Below are positions 9,268-18,144 of a stretch of DNA of 64,000 bases, piece by piece (position 1 is the stretch's first letter; each line of letters starts with the position of its first letter). The DNA comes from Sphingobium yanoikuyae (GTDB lineage Bacteria; Pseudomonadota; Alphaproteobacteria; Sphingomonadales; Sphingomonadaceae): positions 1,629,501 through 1,693,500 of the forward strand of contig NZ_CP053021.1 of assembly GCF_013001025.1 (NCBI RefSeq), given 5' to 3'. Position numbers and translations under genes: made by a program. Below the pieces are notes generated by a model. It had not been told where the DNA came from and did no database searches. It was given only the letters and a program-made list of their open reading frames with translations.

Positions 9268-9753
9268 ATGGCGAACTGCGTATCCGCGCACATCCTGATC
9301 GGCGGCAGACTAGCCCGGTCCTGCTACCCCGAACTGATCAACGCGATCAGAGCCGATAATCCGGCGGTCGATTGGAACGGCACGCCGTTCGATCCCGACG
9401 ATATCCCGGTCGGCAAGCCACTCGCGCTCATGGATCATGATGTCGCCAACGGCTGTTTCGAAGAGATCGAGGAAATTTGTCGCCGGCACGGTCTCCACTA
9501 TATTCGCTGGTCTGGCGCTTCTCCTGGAAGCTTCCCGTCGGTTCGCATCGTTTACACGGGTAACGGCGAACCACAGCAATTTCTGACGACCGAGGAAGAC
9601 GAGCAGGTCTTCTCCATCGAACGCATCCGGGAACTGGGAAGCATCGAAACAATCGAAGCGGACTACCAGCGTGCGCGCAGGAATCCGCCTGCCCTGCTGA
9701 TCGTGGACGACGAGCCCACCGATGTCGTCATCTCGGAGATCCCCCATGGCTGA
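9268..9753 (+). CDS. Hypothetical protein, 161 aa, coupled to next gene
   Basis: I do not recognise this protein. It begins MANCVSAHILIGGRL; the ATG at 9268 is chosen because GAGGTG lies 5-6 nt upstream, whereas longer starts at 9178 or 9256 have no better site. It is acidic toward the end, with an extended charged C-terminus (LLIVDDEPTDVVISEIPHG). The stop overlaps the next start in ATGGCTGA, so the two genes are probably translated together. No signal peptide or membrane segment is evident. Confidence 0.75.
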   Translation: MANCVSAHILIGGRLARSCYPELINAIRADNPAVDWNGTPFDPDDIPVGKPLALMDHDVANGCFEEIEEICRRHGLHYIRWSGASPGSFPSVRIVYTGNGEPQQFLTTEEDEQVFSIERIRELGSIETIEADYQRARRNPPALLIVDDEPTDVVISEIPHG

Positions 9754-10360
9754 TCACCATGTTCAGGGCTCGGTCGCATTCATTTGCACGGCGAAGGAAG
9801 CCGCGCTGATCGAAGAGGCATGGCAGCATGCCGCTGACCTCGACGACGAGCTGGCACCAGGCAACCCGAGCGCAGAATTCCTCGCGGCTTTCCCGCCGGT
9901 CGAACTGGGCAACCCTTTCAATGGCCTGCTCGCGATCTTCGACGATCCGCGGTTTCCCCAGTTCAGCGCCGAGCTCCGGGTCACCGGAGCCGATCCGTGC
10001 AGGGTGTCGATCTATGGTGACAGCGATTTTAAACCCGACGCCATAGCCGCGTTGATCCAGCGCTGCTGCCGGCAGACGCTGGGCGAAGCGCCGATCGGCT
10101 TTACGTGGAGCTATGGGTCTTCGCGTCCCCGGCCCGAGGATACGGGCGGTGGATGGTGCGCCATCTTTGCCGATCGGATCGAATTCAGCGAGACTGCCGA
10201 GGGACTTTCGAAAGCGCTGCAGCCCGCTGCCGATCCCTGGAGCGATCACCCGTTCCATCCCGTGTCCGACTGGAGAACCGAAGTCGCCAATGACGCGACC
10301 TGTCTCGGCTATCTCGACTGGATCGCCGTACGGCAAAGCTCGGCCGGTGCGGCACCTTAA
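9746..10360 (+). CDS. Hypothetical protein, 204 aa
   Basis: The start ATG at 9746 has GGAG 7 nt upstream and overlaps the stop of the upstream gene by 8 bases. The product begins MADHHVQGSVAFICTAKEAALIEEAW. It has a regular alpha/beta look with many aromatic residues, FTWSYGSSRPRPEDTGGGWC near the middle, and no membrane segment. It is not assigned to a family. Position suggests an operon with the 9268 gene and perhaps with 10458-12005. Confidence 0.75.
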   Translation: MADHHVQGSVAFICTAKEAALIEEAWQHAADLDDELAPGNPSAEFLAAFPPVELGNPFNGLLAIFDDPRFPQFSAELRVTGADPCRVSIYGDSDFKPDAIAALIQRCCRQTLGEAPIGFTWSYGSSRPRPEDTGGGWCAIFADRIEFSETAEGLSKALQPAADPWSDHPFHPVSDWRTEVANDATCLGYLDWIAVRQSSAGAAP

Positions 10361-10457
10361 ACCTAATCCCTTCGGCATCTACATGCCGTGAAACGGCGGT
10401 CGGCGAGACGCCGCCGCGTCCCGTCGCGACCTTCTTCCGCAAAACAAGGATAGACCC

Positions 10458-11156
10458 ATGACCGACGTCACCGCGCCGGGTGCGCCCGCGCGCCTGTATA
10501 GCCAGACCGATTACGACGAACGCGGCAATTTCCAGTACCAGGGCGATCTGTACCGCTCGGGGGAGGATCTGCCTTCCCTTGCGTCACGGATGGGACGGCA
10601 TCTCGCTGATCAGTTCATCCTCACGCGCTTCGCGATCAGCACGAGTAAATTTGCGGGCGGCCGGAAGGTCACCGCAGAAATCCTAGATACGCCTGCCGAC
10701 CTTACCGACCGCGATAGGCAGAACGCGTTCATCGTCGATGTGCGCGACCAGATGGAGCGGTTCGGTTTCACGTGCGCCAATGCGCTGCAGGGATTTCACA
10801 GTTGCTCTTTCTTCTGCGAAGCGTGGATCGGGCGGGCCTATTGGGCGGCGCTCGCGAAGAGGCGCGGTCCCAGAAATCCGGTCGAAGCGCTGGTGTCGCT
10901 CGCCGCGTTCAAGAAGCGGGTGAAGCCGGGCGATACCCTGAAACTCATCGATGCGCCGGCGGGCCATCGATCGCTGGGAACCACCCGCACGATCACCAAG
11001 GTACGATCGGGCGACCTGATCCTCGAAGGCAGGAGCCATCTCGATTTCCCACGCGCCGCTGCCTTCGCCTGCGACGGCAAGCTGGTGCGCATTTCCATCG
11101 GTTCGGATCACGACCCGGATGCCCATCTGCTGTACGAGTGGCGAGCAGCGGCCTGA
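10458..11156 (+). CDS. Hypothetical protein, 232 aa
   Basis: Opens MTDVTAPGAPARLYSQTDYDERGNF with AAGGA 8-9 nt before the ATG. The middle holds a Cys-rich patch, FTCANALQGFHSCSFFCEAW, and later residues (VKPGDTLKLIDAPAGHRSLGTTRTITKVRSGDLILEG) look like a small beta barrel. Function unknown. It ends 3 nt before the methylase-like gene, so the two are probably co-transcribed and translationally linked. Confidence 0.78.
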   Translation: MTDVTAPGAPARLYSQTDYDERGNFQYQGDLYRSGEDLPSLASRMGRHLADQFILTRFAISTSKFAGGRKVTAEILDTPADLTDRDRQNAFIVDVRDQMERFGFTCANALQGFHSCSFFCEAWIGRAYWAALAKRRGPRNPVEALVSLAAFKKRVKPGDTLKLIDAPAGHRSLGTTRTITKVRSGDLILEGRSHLDFPRAAAFACDGKLVRISIGSDHDPDAHLLYEWRAAA

Positions 11157-11159
11157 GCG

Positions 11160-12005
11160 ATGGCCGCCTCATTGTTTGCTCTGGATGGGTCCGCAGCCCA
11201 TGCCCCGCATCTCAAGGCCATGCGGAAGCTCCTCGAGCGCTGCCAGCCGCGCCACGATATCTACACGGTGTTCGGGCACTGCACGGAGGCGATGGCGATC
11301 GCGATCGCCAACAGCGTCGATCTGCGCGAGCGTGCGCGGCGCGAAGCCCGTTACCTCGACATTATCGGGCGCTACGGCGCCGACGTCGTCGAAAGTTTCC
11401 CACGGGTCATGGCCGAACTCGCCCTCGCGCTGGAGGCGGGGATGGGCGATGTGCTCGGCGCGCTGTTCCATGATCTCGAATTGCACAACAAGGCGAAGGG
11501 CCAGTTCTTCACGCCCTATTCGCTCAGCAGAGCGATGGCGGCCATGCTGATCGGCAATCCCGCCACCCTTCGGGAAAGCATAGAAACTCGCGGACATCTT
11601 ACCGCCATGGAGCCGGCATGCGGGTCCGGTAGCATGGTCATCGCGCTTACCGACGTCCTGCGATCGCAAGGTATCAATTACCAGCGCCACCTCCATGTGA
11701 CCGCGATCGATATCGATCCCCGCGCAGTCCACATGGCCTATGCGCAATTGTCGCTGCTGCACGTTCCCGCGCGCCTGATCGTCGGCAATACCCTTTCCGG
11801 TGAGTTCCGCGAACAGTGGCTCACACCGGCCCACATCCTTGGCGGTTGGACGGCCCGGCTCGCGTCAGCGTCCCAGGACAAGACCCCCAACGAAATGATT
11901 CCGCCTGTTTTGGCTGCGAAAACGGCCTACTCAATCGGTGAGACCGAACCTGCGCCCGACTGCAACAAACCAGCGCCGCTACCACGTCAACTCAGCCTCT
12001 TCTGA
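11160..12005 (+). CDS. N-6 DNA methylase-like protein lacking the catalytic NPPY/F
   Basis: The 281-residue product has HsdM-type features: GQFFTP at 114-119 and SAM-binding EPACGSGSM at 151-159, then an acidic AIDIDP strand. Where motif IV (N/D-P-P-Y/F) is expected it reads VGNTL at 208-212, so methyl transfer to adenine is doubtful. A full HsdM is about 500 residues; this one also lacks the specificity-contacting regions. The last five residues, QLSLF, match the consensus bacterial sliding-clamp binding motif. Short homologues of this kind are common on plasmids and ICEs. No restriction subunit is nearby. It may bind DNA or act at replication forks. Confidence 0.82.
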   Translation: MAASLFALDGSAAHAPHLKAMRKLLERCQPRHDIYTVFGHCTEAMAIAIANSVDLRERARREARYLDIIGRYGADVVESFPRVMAELALALEAGMGDVLGALFHDLELHNKAKGQFFTPYSLSRAMAAMLIGNPATLRESIETRGHLTAMEPACGSGSMVIALTDVLRSQGINYQRHLHVTAIDIDPRAVHMAYAQLSLLHVPARLIVGNTLSGEFREQWLTPAHILGGWTARLASASQDKTPNEMIPPVLAAKTAYSIGETEPAPDCNKPAPLPRQLSLF

Positions 12006-13762
12006 TCCGGCCATTGACCATCAGGCAACTTCGCCGAGCGTTCCTCCAACCACAATTGCCGATATGACCGGTGAAGATCCATAAGCTCCCGATGTTTCCC
12101 CAAGCCTACCAATCGTCCGCCCTCCATGAACAGGATCTGGTCCGCGTCCTGCGCCGTTGCCAGCCGATGGGTGATCATGATGAGCGTGGTGTCCCCGCCG
12201 GCTCTGCCCCGCAATTTCGCGATCGCGTTCGCCTCGCTGCGCGGATCGAGCGCGGAGGTGCTTTCATCGAGGATCAGCACCGGCACGTCCACGCCTGCCA
12301 GCCGTGCGAGCTCCAGCTTCTGGACCTGGCCTCCCGAAAGACGCTCGCCCTGTTCCCCGAGTTCCATCTCGAAGTCGATCGACCTGCCGGGCTCGTGAAA
12401 CCTCCAAAGGTGCAGCAATTCCTCGACATCGCCGATCGCCTGGTTCGCCGGGGGATAGAGGATGTTCTCGCGCAGCGACCGGTTGAACAGGCCGATGAAC
12501 TGCGGCGCATAGAGGATATGGCGATGCCGATCCGCCCAGGGGATCGTCGCGATATCTGTCCCGCCCACCGCGATCCTGCCGGAAGAGGGGGTAAGCACGC
12601 CTGCGAGAAGCTGGGCGAGCGTGGACTTGCCCGAACCGTTGGGACCGACGATCGCGACGAAAGAACCAGCCGGAACATGCACAGATATCCCGGCCACGCC
12701 GGGCATGCCCTCGCCATAGCGGAAGCTTACATTCTCGGCGACAAGATCTGACGACGCTGTAAGACCAGGGGACAGGGCGCTGTTATCTGTATCGATGGTC
12801 GCAAAGTTCAGGACGTCGCGAATATTGGCGATCGCCACTCCAGCCTGCGCGAGGATATACCCGAGCGAACTGAGCGGCACGGTCAGCCGGAAGGCGTATG
12901 TCTGGAGCAGGACGAAATCGCCCGCACTCATGCGCCCCTGGCCGACATCGAGAGCGGCAAGCAGCAGCAGCGCCACGAGACCGAGCCCGACCACGCAGAA
13001 TTGCAGCGCGGCCATGAGCGTGAGCGAACGGTACATGCCGGCCGCCTCGTACCGTTTCGAACCGAGGGCAGCGCCGGTATGCCGCAGCTCGCGGTCGAGC
13101 GCGCCGTTCAGCACCACGCGGCGGGCGTTGCGCAGGATATCGCCGATGGTGCGCGAGACATGCGATGCCGCCGTATTCGTCGCCTCGGCATGAACGCGGT
13201 GACGCCTGGCGCCGAGCCAGGTCGCGGCGAGGAAACCCACCAGCGTCAGCGCCAGGATCAGGACATAACGCGGCCGGATCAGGCCTGCGATCACCACGAG
13301 ACTGGCCAGAGCCTGGAGGATCACCGGCCCGAGCCGCCAGATCAGACCCTCGACGACCAGCGTCAGGCTATAGGGCAGGCGCTCCAGCATGCCGGGAACG
13401 CGGCCGCTGCGGCTGTCGCGCGCCGCGGTGATCTCGGGCAGGGCCGCGGCGAGCGCGCGGATGGTGTAATGCCGCGCCAGCGCATCGACCATTTTCGCGG
13501 TGCACGACATCCTCGCGGTTTCGAGGATCGATGCGCCTGCCCAGCATCCCACGAACAGCATCACGGTGACGAACAGATACAGGCGCGATTCCGAGGAAGC
13601 TGCCAGCATGTCGATCAGGAGTTTGAGGGCGTAGGGTCCGGCAACGCCCATCGCGATCACGAGGGCTTCGAGGGTGAAGGCCTCGAACAGGCTTCGCCTT
13701 GCACCCAGCCGCGCCGACAGCATCAGCTGCGTCAGCCGCGCCAATATACCAAATGTCGTCAC
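11987..13762 (-). CDS. ABC exporter, fused permease and ATPase (591 aa)
   Basis: The first 320 residues contain about six hydrophobic membrane segments. The rest is an ABC ATPase: Walker A GPNGSGKST near 373, Q-loop in YAPQF, signature LSGGQ, Walker B VLILDEST and the H-loop in MITHRLA. This is a half-transporter that works as a homodimer in the inner membrane, exporting peptides, lipids or drugs. No substrate gene, peptidase domain or peptide precursor lies beside it. Its 3' end overlaps that of the methylase-like gene by 19 bases. The ATG follows GGAGG at about 5 nt. Confidence 0.9.
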   Translation of the reverse strand: MTTFGILARLTQLMLSARLGARRSLFEAFTLEALVIAMGVAGPYALKLLIDMLAASSESRLYLFVTVMLFVGCWAGASILETARMSCTAKMVDALARHYTIRALAAALPEITAARDSRSGRVPGMLERLPYSLTLVVEGLIWRLGPVILQALASLVVIAGLIRPRYVLILALTLVGFLAATWLGARRHRVHAEATNTAASHVSRTIGDILRNARRVVLNGALDRELRHTGAALGSKRYEAAGMYRSLTLMAALQFCVVGLGLVALLLLAALDVGQGRMSAGDFVLLQTYAFRLTVPLSSLGYILAQAGVAIANIRDVLNFATIDTDNSALSPGLTASSDLVAENVSFRYGEGMPGVAGISVHVPAGSFVAIVGPNGSGKSTLAQLLAGVLTPSSGRIAVGGTDIATIPWADRHRHILYAPQFIGLFNRSLRENILYPPANQAIGDVEELLHLWRFHEPGRSIDFEMELGEQGERLSGGQVQKLELARLAGVDVPVLILDESTSALDPRSEANAIAKLRGRAGGDTTLIMITHRLATAQDADQILFMEGGRLVGLGKHRELMDLHRSYRQLWLEERSAKLPDGQWPDQKRLS

Positions 13763-13865
13763 TGCACAGACCTCCTGGCGATCGTTGAGCCAGAAGGAGG
13801 ATTTGGAACGCGGCCGCTATCCTAGCGCCAAATCAGCCGCTTTGGAATGCGCGATCCCATGACCC

Positions 13866-13885
13866 GGAAAGGGGGGGGAAGGGGG
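13866..13885 (+). promoter_or_regulatory. Purine-rich leader tract before the DUF932 gene
   Basis: The 20-nt run GGAAAGGGGGGGGAAGGGGG ends 63 nt before the start at 13949. A separate AAGGAGA ribosome site is present, so the run has another role, or none. Confidence 0.35.
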
Positions 13886-13948
13886 TGCGGGAAGGTGACG
13901 GGAGACGTGGATCGTCCCGTTACCCTCAAGCTCAAGGAGATGGTTTCC

Positions 13949-15145
13949 ATGGCGAGCATAGCCCGCATGACCGACACGCCCCCCGCGTCCGCTCCCTATC
14001 GCATCGACGTCTCGCGCGGCGGCCGCAGTGGCCGCGTGTCCTCGGAATGGTTCTCCAGGCCCGACGACGAGAAATTCCTCTCGCTCTCCAGCCTCTACGA
14101 CAGCGTGCGAGCCCGCGCCGATCGCTCGACCACCCGGACTGTCGAAAGCCGCGCGATCCGCGTCGAGGCGAGAAGCGATGCTCCCGAACGGCTCACGCTG
14201 ATCGCCCCTGGCGACGAGCGTCCACTCACACCCACCAACTGGTCCTTCGGCCAGGTCGCGAGCCTCGTCGGCGCCCCGGCCTCCTATCTGCGCCAGCTGC
14301 CCGCGGCGCTCGCCGGTATCAATCTCCAGCACGGACTGTTTACCCACAGAGGCGAACAGGTCAAAATATTGCAGACCGACGATGGCCGAACAGAACTGCG
14401 GGCTGCGACCGGAAGTCAGTATGGCAGGGTGTACGACTGGGAACTGATACAGGCCATCATGGCATTCGCCGGGGACGGCGTCGGCGATACACGGTGGAAA
14501 GTCCCTGGAAATATCGATTGGGGAAGCATGCGCTATAACCCCTATGTCGATATTACTAAAGACACAACCACACTCTACGCATCGGACAGGGATGTCTTCG
14601 TATTCCTTGTCGACGACACGCATCCGATCGAGGCCGGTAAACTGCCGAATGGTGATCCCGACCTCTATTTTCGCGGGTTCTATGCCTGGAATTCCGAGGT
14701 CGGCTCCAAGACCCTTGGCATCGCGACATTCTATCTACGGGGCGTATGCGCGAACCGGTGCCTATGGGGCGTGGAGAATTTCGAGGAAGTGAACATCCGC
14801 CACTCGAAGTTCGCCGGCGCCCGCTTCGCGCACCAGGCCGCCCCGGCGCTCGAGCACTTCGCGAACTCCTCCCCGCAGCGTTTCATCACCGGCATCAACG
14901 CCGCGCACGAACGTATCGTCGCGCGCAAGGACGAGGACCGCGACGCCTTCCTGCGGCGGCGCGGCTTCTCGAAAACCGAGACGACGAAGATCATCCAGAC
15001 GGTCCTCGCCGAGGAAGGGCATCCGCCCACGAGCGTCTATGATTTCGTGCAGGGCATCACCGCGCTGGCCCGCACGAGGCCGCATCAGGACAGCCGCCTC
15101 GAACTCGAAGGCAAGGCCCGAAAGCTGCTCGAACAGGCGCTCTGA
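13949..15145 (+). CDS. DUF932 domain-containing plasmid protein
   Basis: The start at 13949 (MASIARMTDTPP) has AAGGAGA 8 nt upstream; the in-frame extension to 13847 has no such site. The 398-residue product has the DUF932 pattern: EWFSRPDDEKFLSLSSL, NWSFGQVASLVGAPASYLRQLP, a central YASDRDVFVFLVDD and ANRCLWG. The family is widespread on plasmids and phages, often next to ParB or PRTRC genes, and its biochemical role is not established. Here it directly precedes the PRTRC cassette. Confidence 0.85.
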   Translation: MASIARMTDTPPASAPYRIDVSRGGRSGRVSSEWFSRPDDEKFLSLSSLYDSVRARADRSTTRTVESRAIRVEARSDAPERLTLIAPGDERPLTPTNWSFGQVASLVGAPASYLRQLPAALAGINLQHGLFTHRGEQVKILQTDDGRTELRAATGSQYGRVYDWELIQAIMAFAGDGVGDTRWKVPGNIDWGSMRYNPYVDITKDTTTLYASDRDVFVFLVDDTHPIEAGKLPNGDPDLYFRGFYAWNSEVGSKTLGIATFYLRGVCANRCLWGVENFEEVNIRHSKFAGARFAHQAAPALEHFANSSPQRFITGINAAHERIVARKDEDRDAFLRRRGFSKTETTKIIQTVLAEEGHPPTSVYDFVQGITALARTRPHQDSRLELEGKARKLLEQAL

Positions 15146-15229
15146 GGCGCACTTCCCGATCCGAATTTCCCCGCCATCGCCCGCTCCGGTCTTCGACCGG
15201 GGCGGCTATGCTCATGAAAGGATAAGGCC

Positions 15230-15445
15230 ATGCGTGCCCAGTCCGATGTTCCCCTTTCCGATTTCACCGTGGACGTCGCCTTCTTCAGCGACGGCGAGCA
15301 CTATGCCACCCAGAGCTACACAGTCACCGCCTCGACCTGGTTCAGCGCCCGCCAGCAGGCGCTGCAGATGTCGGTGAACAGCGTCTATGACGACCCGCGC
15401 ATTCCCGGTCTCAGCCGCACCGCCACCCTGCGGCCCGGCTCATGA
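15230..15445 (+). CDS. Small hypothetical protein, 71 aa
   Basis: A 71-residue product, VPLSDFTVDVAFFSDGEHYATQSYTV, with an AAGGA-type site before the ATG. Its last bases overlap the PRTRC ParB start (ATGA at 15442), so the two are translationally coupled. No family recognised. It is probably an accessory member of the PRTRC operon. Confidence 0.75.
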   Translation: MRAQSDVPLSDFTVDVAFFSDGEHYATQSYTVTASTWFSARQQALQMSVNSVYDDPRIPGLSRTATLRPGS

Positions 15446-17184
15446 CCCGCGCTCGTACCCGCCGCCTCGGCACGGGGATCTCCGCGCTGATCGCCGCATC
15501 GCCCCCGCCCGCCACCACGCTGCCGCTCGCCAGCATCAGCGCCGGATATAATCCGCGCCGCTATTTCGACAGCCGAAAGCATGAAGAGCTCGTGGCATCG
15601 CTGCGCCTGCGCGGAATGCTCCAGCCGATACTGGTTCGTCCCGCCAGGGAGACGGGCGATGGCTATCTCATCGTCGCCGGGGGGCGCCGCTACCGCGCGG
15701 CGCTCGAGGCCTTCGGGCCCGAGGGCGAAGTCCCCGTCATCATCCGCGAGATGACCGACCAGGAGGCCCTCGAGGCGGCGATCGACGAGAACGACGTGCG
15801 CGACGATGCTTCGGAAACCGAGCAGGCCGATGCGGCGGTCCGCGTTCTTGCCGCCTGCCAGGACGATCGCGGTGAAGCCGCTCGCCGGCTCGGGTGGTCC
15901 AAAACCAAGCTCGATCGCCGCCTCGCGCTCGCGGGCCTCTGCGAGCCGGTCAAGCACGCGCTCGACGAGCGCCGGATCAAGCTGGGACATGCCGAACTGC
16001 TCGCCGCCGTTCCCGCCGACAAGCAGGAGAAGGCGCTGGAGACGATCCTTGCCTCCGGTCTCGACGTCGGGAAGACGCGCGACCTGCTGATGCGGGTCAC
16101 CCAGGATCTCGCCCATGCCTGCTTCGATAAGAGCGAGTGCCTTGCCTGCCCGTTCAACTCCGCAGCGCAGCGTGCGCTGTTCGAGACGCATATCGAGGAC
16201 GGGCATTGCACCAATGCCGGGTGTTTCGAACTCAAGACCCAGGCCGCCGAAATGATCCGCTTCGAACAGGAGGAATGCGCAGAAAAGGCTGCGCGGGCTG
16301 CGAAAACCACTGGTGACGATACCGGCGCTAAGCAGGCCGAGGACGAGATCGACGCTATCGACGATCCGGATATCGCTGCCGATGGCGACGAAGACGGTGT
16401 CGTGGATGACGACACCGGGGACAGCGGCGCGCCCTTCCTTCATCTCCGGGATGAACAGGCCGCATCTTCTGCGAATGATGCCCGAAAACCGACAGCGCCG
16501 ATCGATACTGGCGCCAGGAAGCCGGACACGCCGAAGTCCCCCGTCACCGCCCGGTCGATCGCGACCCGGACCAGGGAACTGCGCGAGGCGACCTGGCGCA
16601 CCGCGCTCGCCCGCGCGCTCGCCGCTAATCCGGCCCATGCCCAGACCACGATCCTGGTCGCCGCGATGTCCGGCACGCTCCCACAGATCAAGGCGGAGAC
16701 ATTGCGCGGGCGTGCCGGGCTGCTGGTCGGCGCGTCCTTCCCCGATCTCGATTTCAGCGAGAAGATCGCGGAGATCCAAGCACTGCCGCAAGCGCAGGCC
16801 GCGACAGTGCTGTCCGCCATCGGCGCGGCCTATGCGAAGGATGTCACCAGTTTCAATCATGTCGCCGACCTGGCGCGGGCTTTCGCCGTCGACCTGCGCG
16901 ACGCCTGGCAGGTCGATAAGACCTTCCTCGCACGCTACTCGAAGGAGGAACTCAGGTTCATCGCCCGCGAATGCGGGCTGATCACGCACATCGGCGAGAA
17001 GGCGTTCGCAAAACTGCTCGGCCAGAAGAAGACCGATCTCATCACCGGCATGCTCCATGTGCTCGGCTTCGAGTGGGCAGGCCGTCTGCCGAGCGCCATG
17101 ACCCTCGACGGTGCATATGGGTCGCCGCCTGCGCGCCCGGTCGCACCCACGAGCGAGGTTCCGATCACGCACCTCGCCGCCTGA
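15442..17184 (+). CDS. PRTRC system ParB family protein
   Basis: The 580-residue product has an N-terminal ParB domain with NPRR at 37-40 and AGGRRYRA at 79-86, then an HTH region (GEAARRLGWSKTKLDRRLALA). A Cys-rich stretch follows (CLACPFNS, HCTNAGCF) that may bind metal; it is characteristic of the PRTRC ParB branch. An acidic Asp-rich linker precedes a C-terminal domain. PRTRC means ParB-related, ThiF-related cassette, a conserved plasmid-borne gene set of unknown role. The gene starts in an ATGA overlap with the small gene upstream. Confidence 0.9.
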   Translation: MTRARTRRLGTGISALIAASPPPATTLPLASISAGYNPRRYFDSRKHEELVASLRLRGMLQPILVRPARETGDGYLIVAGGRRYRAALEAFGPEGEVPVIIREMTDQEALEAAIDENDVRDDASETEQADAAVRVLAACQDDRGEAARRLGWSKTKLDRRLALAGLCEPVKHALDERRIKLGHAELLAAVPADKQEKALETILASGLDVGKTRDLLMRVTQDLAHACFDKSECLACPFNSAAQRALFETHIEDGHCTNAGCFELKTQAAEMIRFEQEECAEKAARAAKTTGDDTGAKQAEDEIDAIDDPDIAADGDEDGVVDDDTGDSGAPFLHLRDEQAASSANDARKPTAPIDTGARKPDTPKSPVTARSIATRTRELREATWRTALARALAANPAHAQTTILVAAMSGTLPQIKAETLRGRAGLLVGASFPDLDFSEKIAEIQALPQAQAATVLSAIGAAYAKDVTSFNHVADLARAFAVDLRDAWQVDKTFLARYSKEELRFIARECGLITHIGEKAFAKLLGQKKTDLITGMLHVLGFEWAGRLPSAMTLDGAYGSPPARPVAPTSEVPITHLAA

Positions 17185-17218
17185 ACGAACCCACGCTCTT
17201 CCAGAAGGATGTCTCCCT

Positions 17219-17644
17219 ATGCTGATAACCAGCCTGCTCCCGCTGCTCGCCCGCTATTCGCTCGGCTGCGATCTTGTCGCCGGCCCCGAGGGCATGGTCA
17301 CGCTCACCATCATCCCGCGCATGATCGAAGGCGGCGGCCACAAGCCCGAAGCCGGTGAACTCCGGCCGATCGCGCTCACCGCGAGCGCCGCCGAGATCGA
17401 TGCCGAACTTGCGCGGGGCGAGGACGGCGCGCTCGGCCAGCTCATCGCGGGTCGCAAGGCGCTCGCCGATCAGCTGGAAGAGCAGCGCCAGGCGACGCAA
17501 GCCGCCCGCGCTGCCGCGGCCGCGAAGGCCAAGCCGGCGACACCGACACCGACACCGAAACCGGCGACCGCCGGCGCGAAAGCGCAGGCGGCCGGCAGTC
17601 TGCCTACCGGCGCCAAGCCCGAAGAGCCCGCCAGCCTCTGGTGA
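17219..17644 (+). CDS. PRTRC system protein E
   Basis: The 141-residue product starts MLITSLLPLLARYSLGCDLV, and TLTIIPRMIEGG then matches the strand pattern of PRTRC protein E. The second half is an Ala/Lys/Thr/Pro-rich tail (TPTPTPKP). The ATG at 17219 has AGAAGGA 9 nt upstream; the longer frame starting at 17111 overlaps the ParB gene. It is encoded between ParB and protein C, as usual for the cassette. Function unknown. Confidence 0.85.
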   Translation: MLITSLLPLLARYSLGCDLVAGPEGMVTLTIIPRMIEGGGHKPEAGELRPIALTASAAEIDAELARGEDGALGQLIAGRKALADQLEEQRQATQAARAAAAAKAKPATPTPTPKPATAGAKAQAAGSLPTGAKPEEPASLW

Positions 17645-17698
17645 CGCACGGCAGGAAAAACTCGCCCCATCGCTCCCGATCACTCCCAGGAGACAGTC

Positions 17699-17905
17699 AT
17701 GCAGATCGATCATCTCACCCGAACCTTTCGCTATGACGGCATCGACCTGCCGGTGCCGCCGCATCTCGCGCAGGATCCGGCCGCGCTGCGCGCCTATCAT
17801 GCGACGCTCTACCCGGCGATCCTCAACGCCGAGACGGTCGATGCCGGGGTCATGGGCGGCGCGCATGTCACCGAATATCGCCGCGCCGTCGGCACCAAGG
17901 GCTGA
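17699..17905 (+). CDS. PRTRC system protein C, ubiquitin-like candidate
   Basis: The 68-residue product, LTRTFRYDGIDLPVPP, ends RRAVGTKG. It matches the short PRTRC C family, which I recall as overlapping the prokaryotic ubiquitin-like (Prok_Ub) grouping. The size suits a beta-grasp fold, and the terminal Gly is what an E1-like enzyme would adenylate. The chain ends directly at Gly, so no processing would be needed. AGGAG lies 7 nt before the ATG. The E1-like, JAMM and putative E2-like genes follow in the same operon. Confidence 0.85.
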   Translation: MQIDHLTRTFRYDGIDLPVPPHLAQDPAALRAYHATLYPAILNAETVDAGVMGGAHVTEYRRAVGTKG

Positions 17906-17910
17906 TCCCG

Positions 17911-18144
17911 GTGCCGATGGCGCCGCGTCGCCGCGGCGCGACCATCCCGCCGGTGCTGCGCAAAACCCTCCTGGACTGGATCGAGACGGACGATGGCGAC
18001 ACTGCCGGCTTCACCCCGCCCGCCTGCAGCCCCCGGGCCCGAGCCCTCCATGCACGGATCGTCGTCGACCCGCAGGGCGGGGCGGGCGAGTCCCGCGAAC
18101 CGCTGCAGCCGCCGGCCGGACTTCGCCTCCCGCCGCTTGGCTGA
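17911..18144 (+). CDS. Possible 77-aa protein overlapping the start of PRTRC F
   Basis: A GTG/ATG-started frame begins 5 nt after protein C. Its codons end mostly in G or C, and its product (VLRKTLLDWIETDDGDTAGF) looks more protein-like than the overlapping early part of the F frame. It ends at 18144, where the recognisable part of F begins. It may be a real small gene, or the N-terminus of F split by a frameshift. No strong ribosome site was found. Confidence 0.35.
   Translation: MPMAPRRRGATIPPVLRKTLLDWIETDDGDTAGFTPPACSPRARALHARIVVDPQGGAGESREPLQPPAGLRLPPLG

Noticed and set aside
11160..12005. Type I restriction-modification locus
   Set aside because: There is no hsdR or hsdS nearby and motif IV is missing from the methylase-like protein.
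13817..14623. 268-codon minus-strand frame
   Set aside because: It lies opposite the DUF932 gene with no ribosome site or family features.
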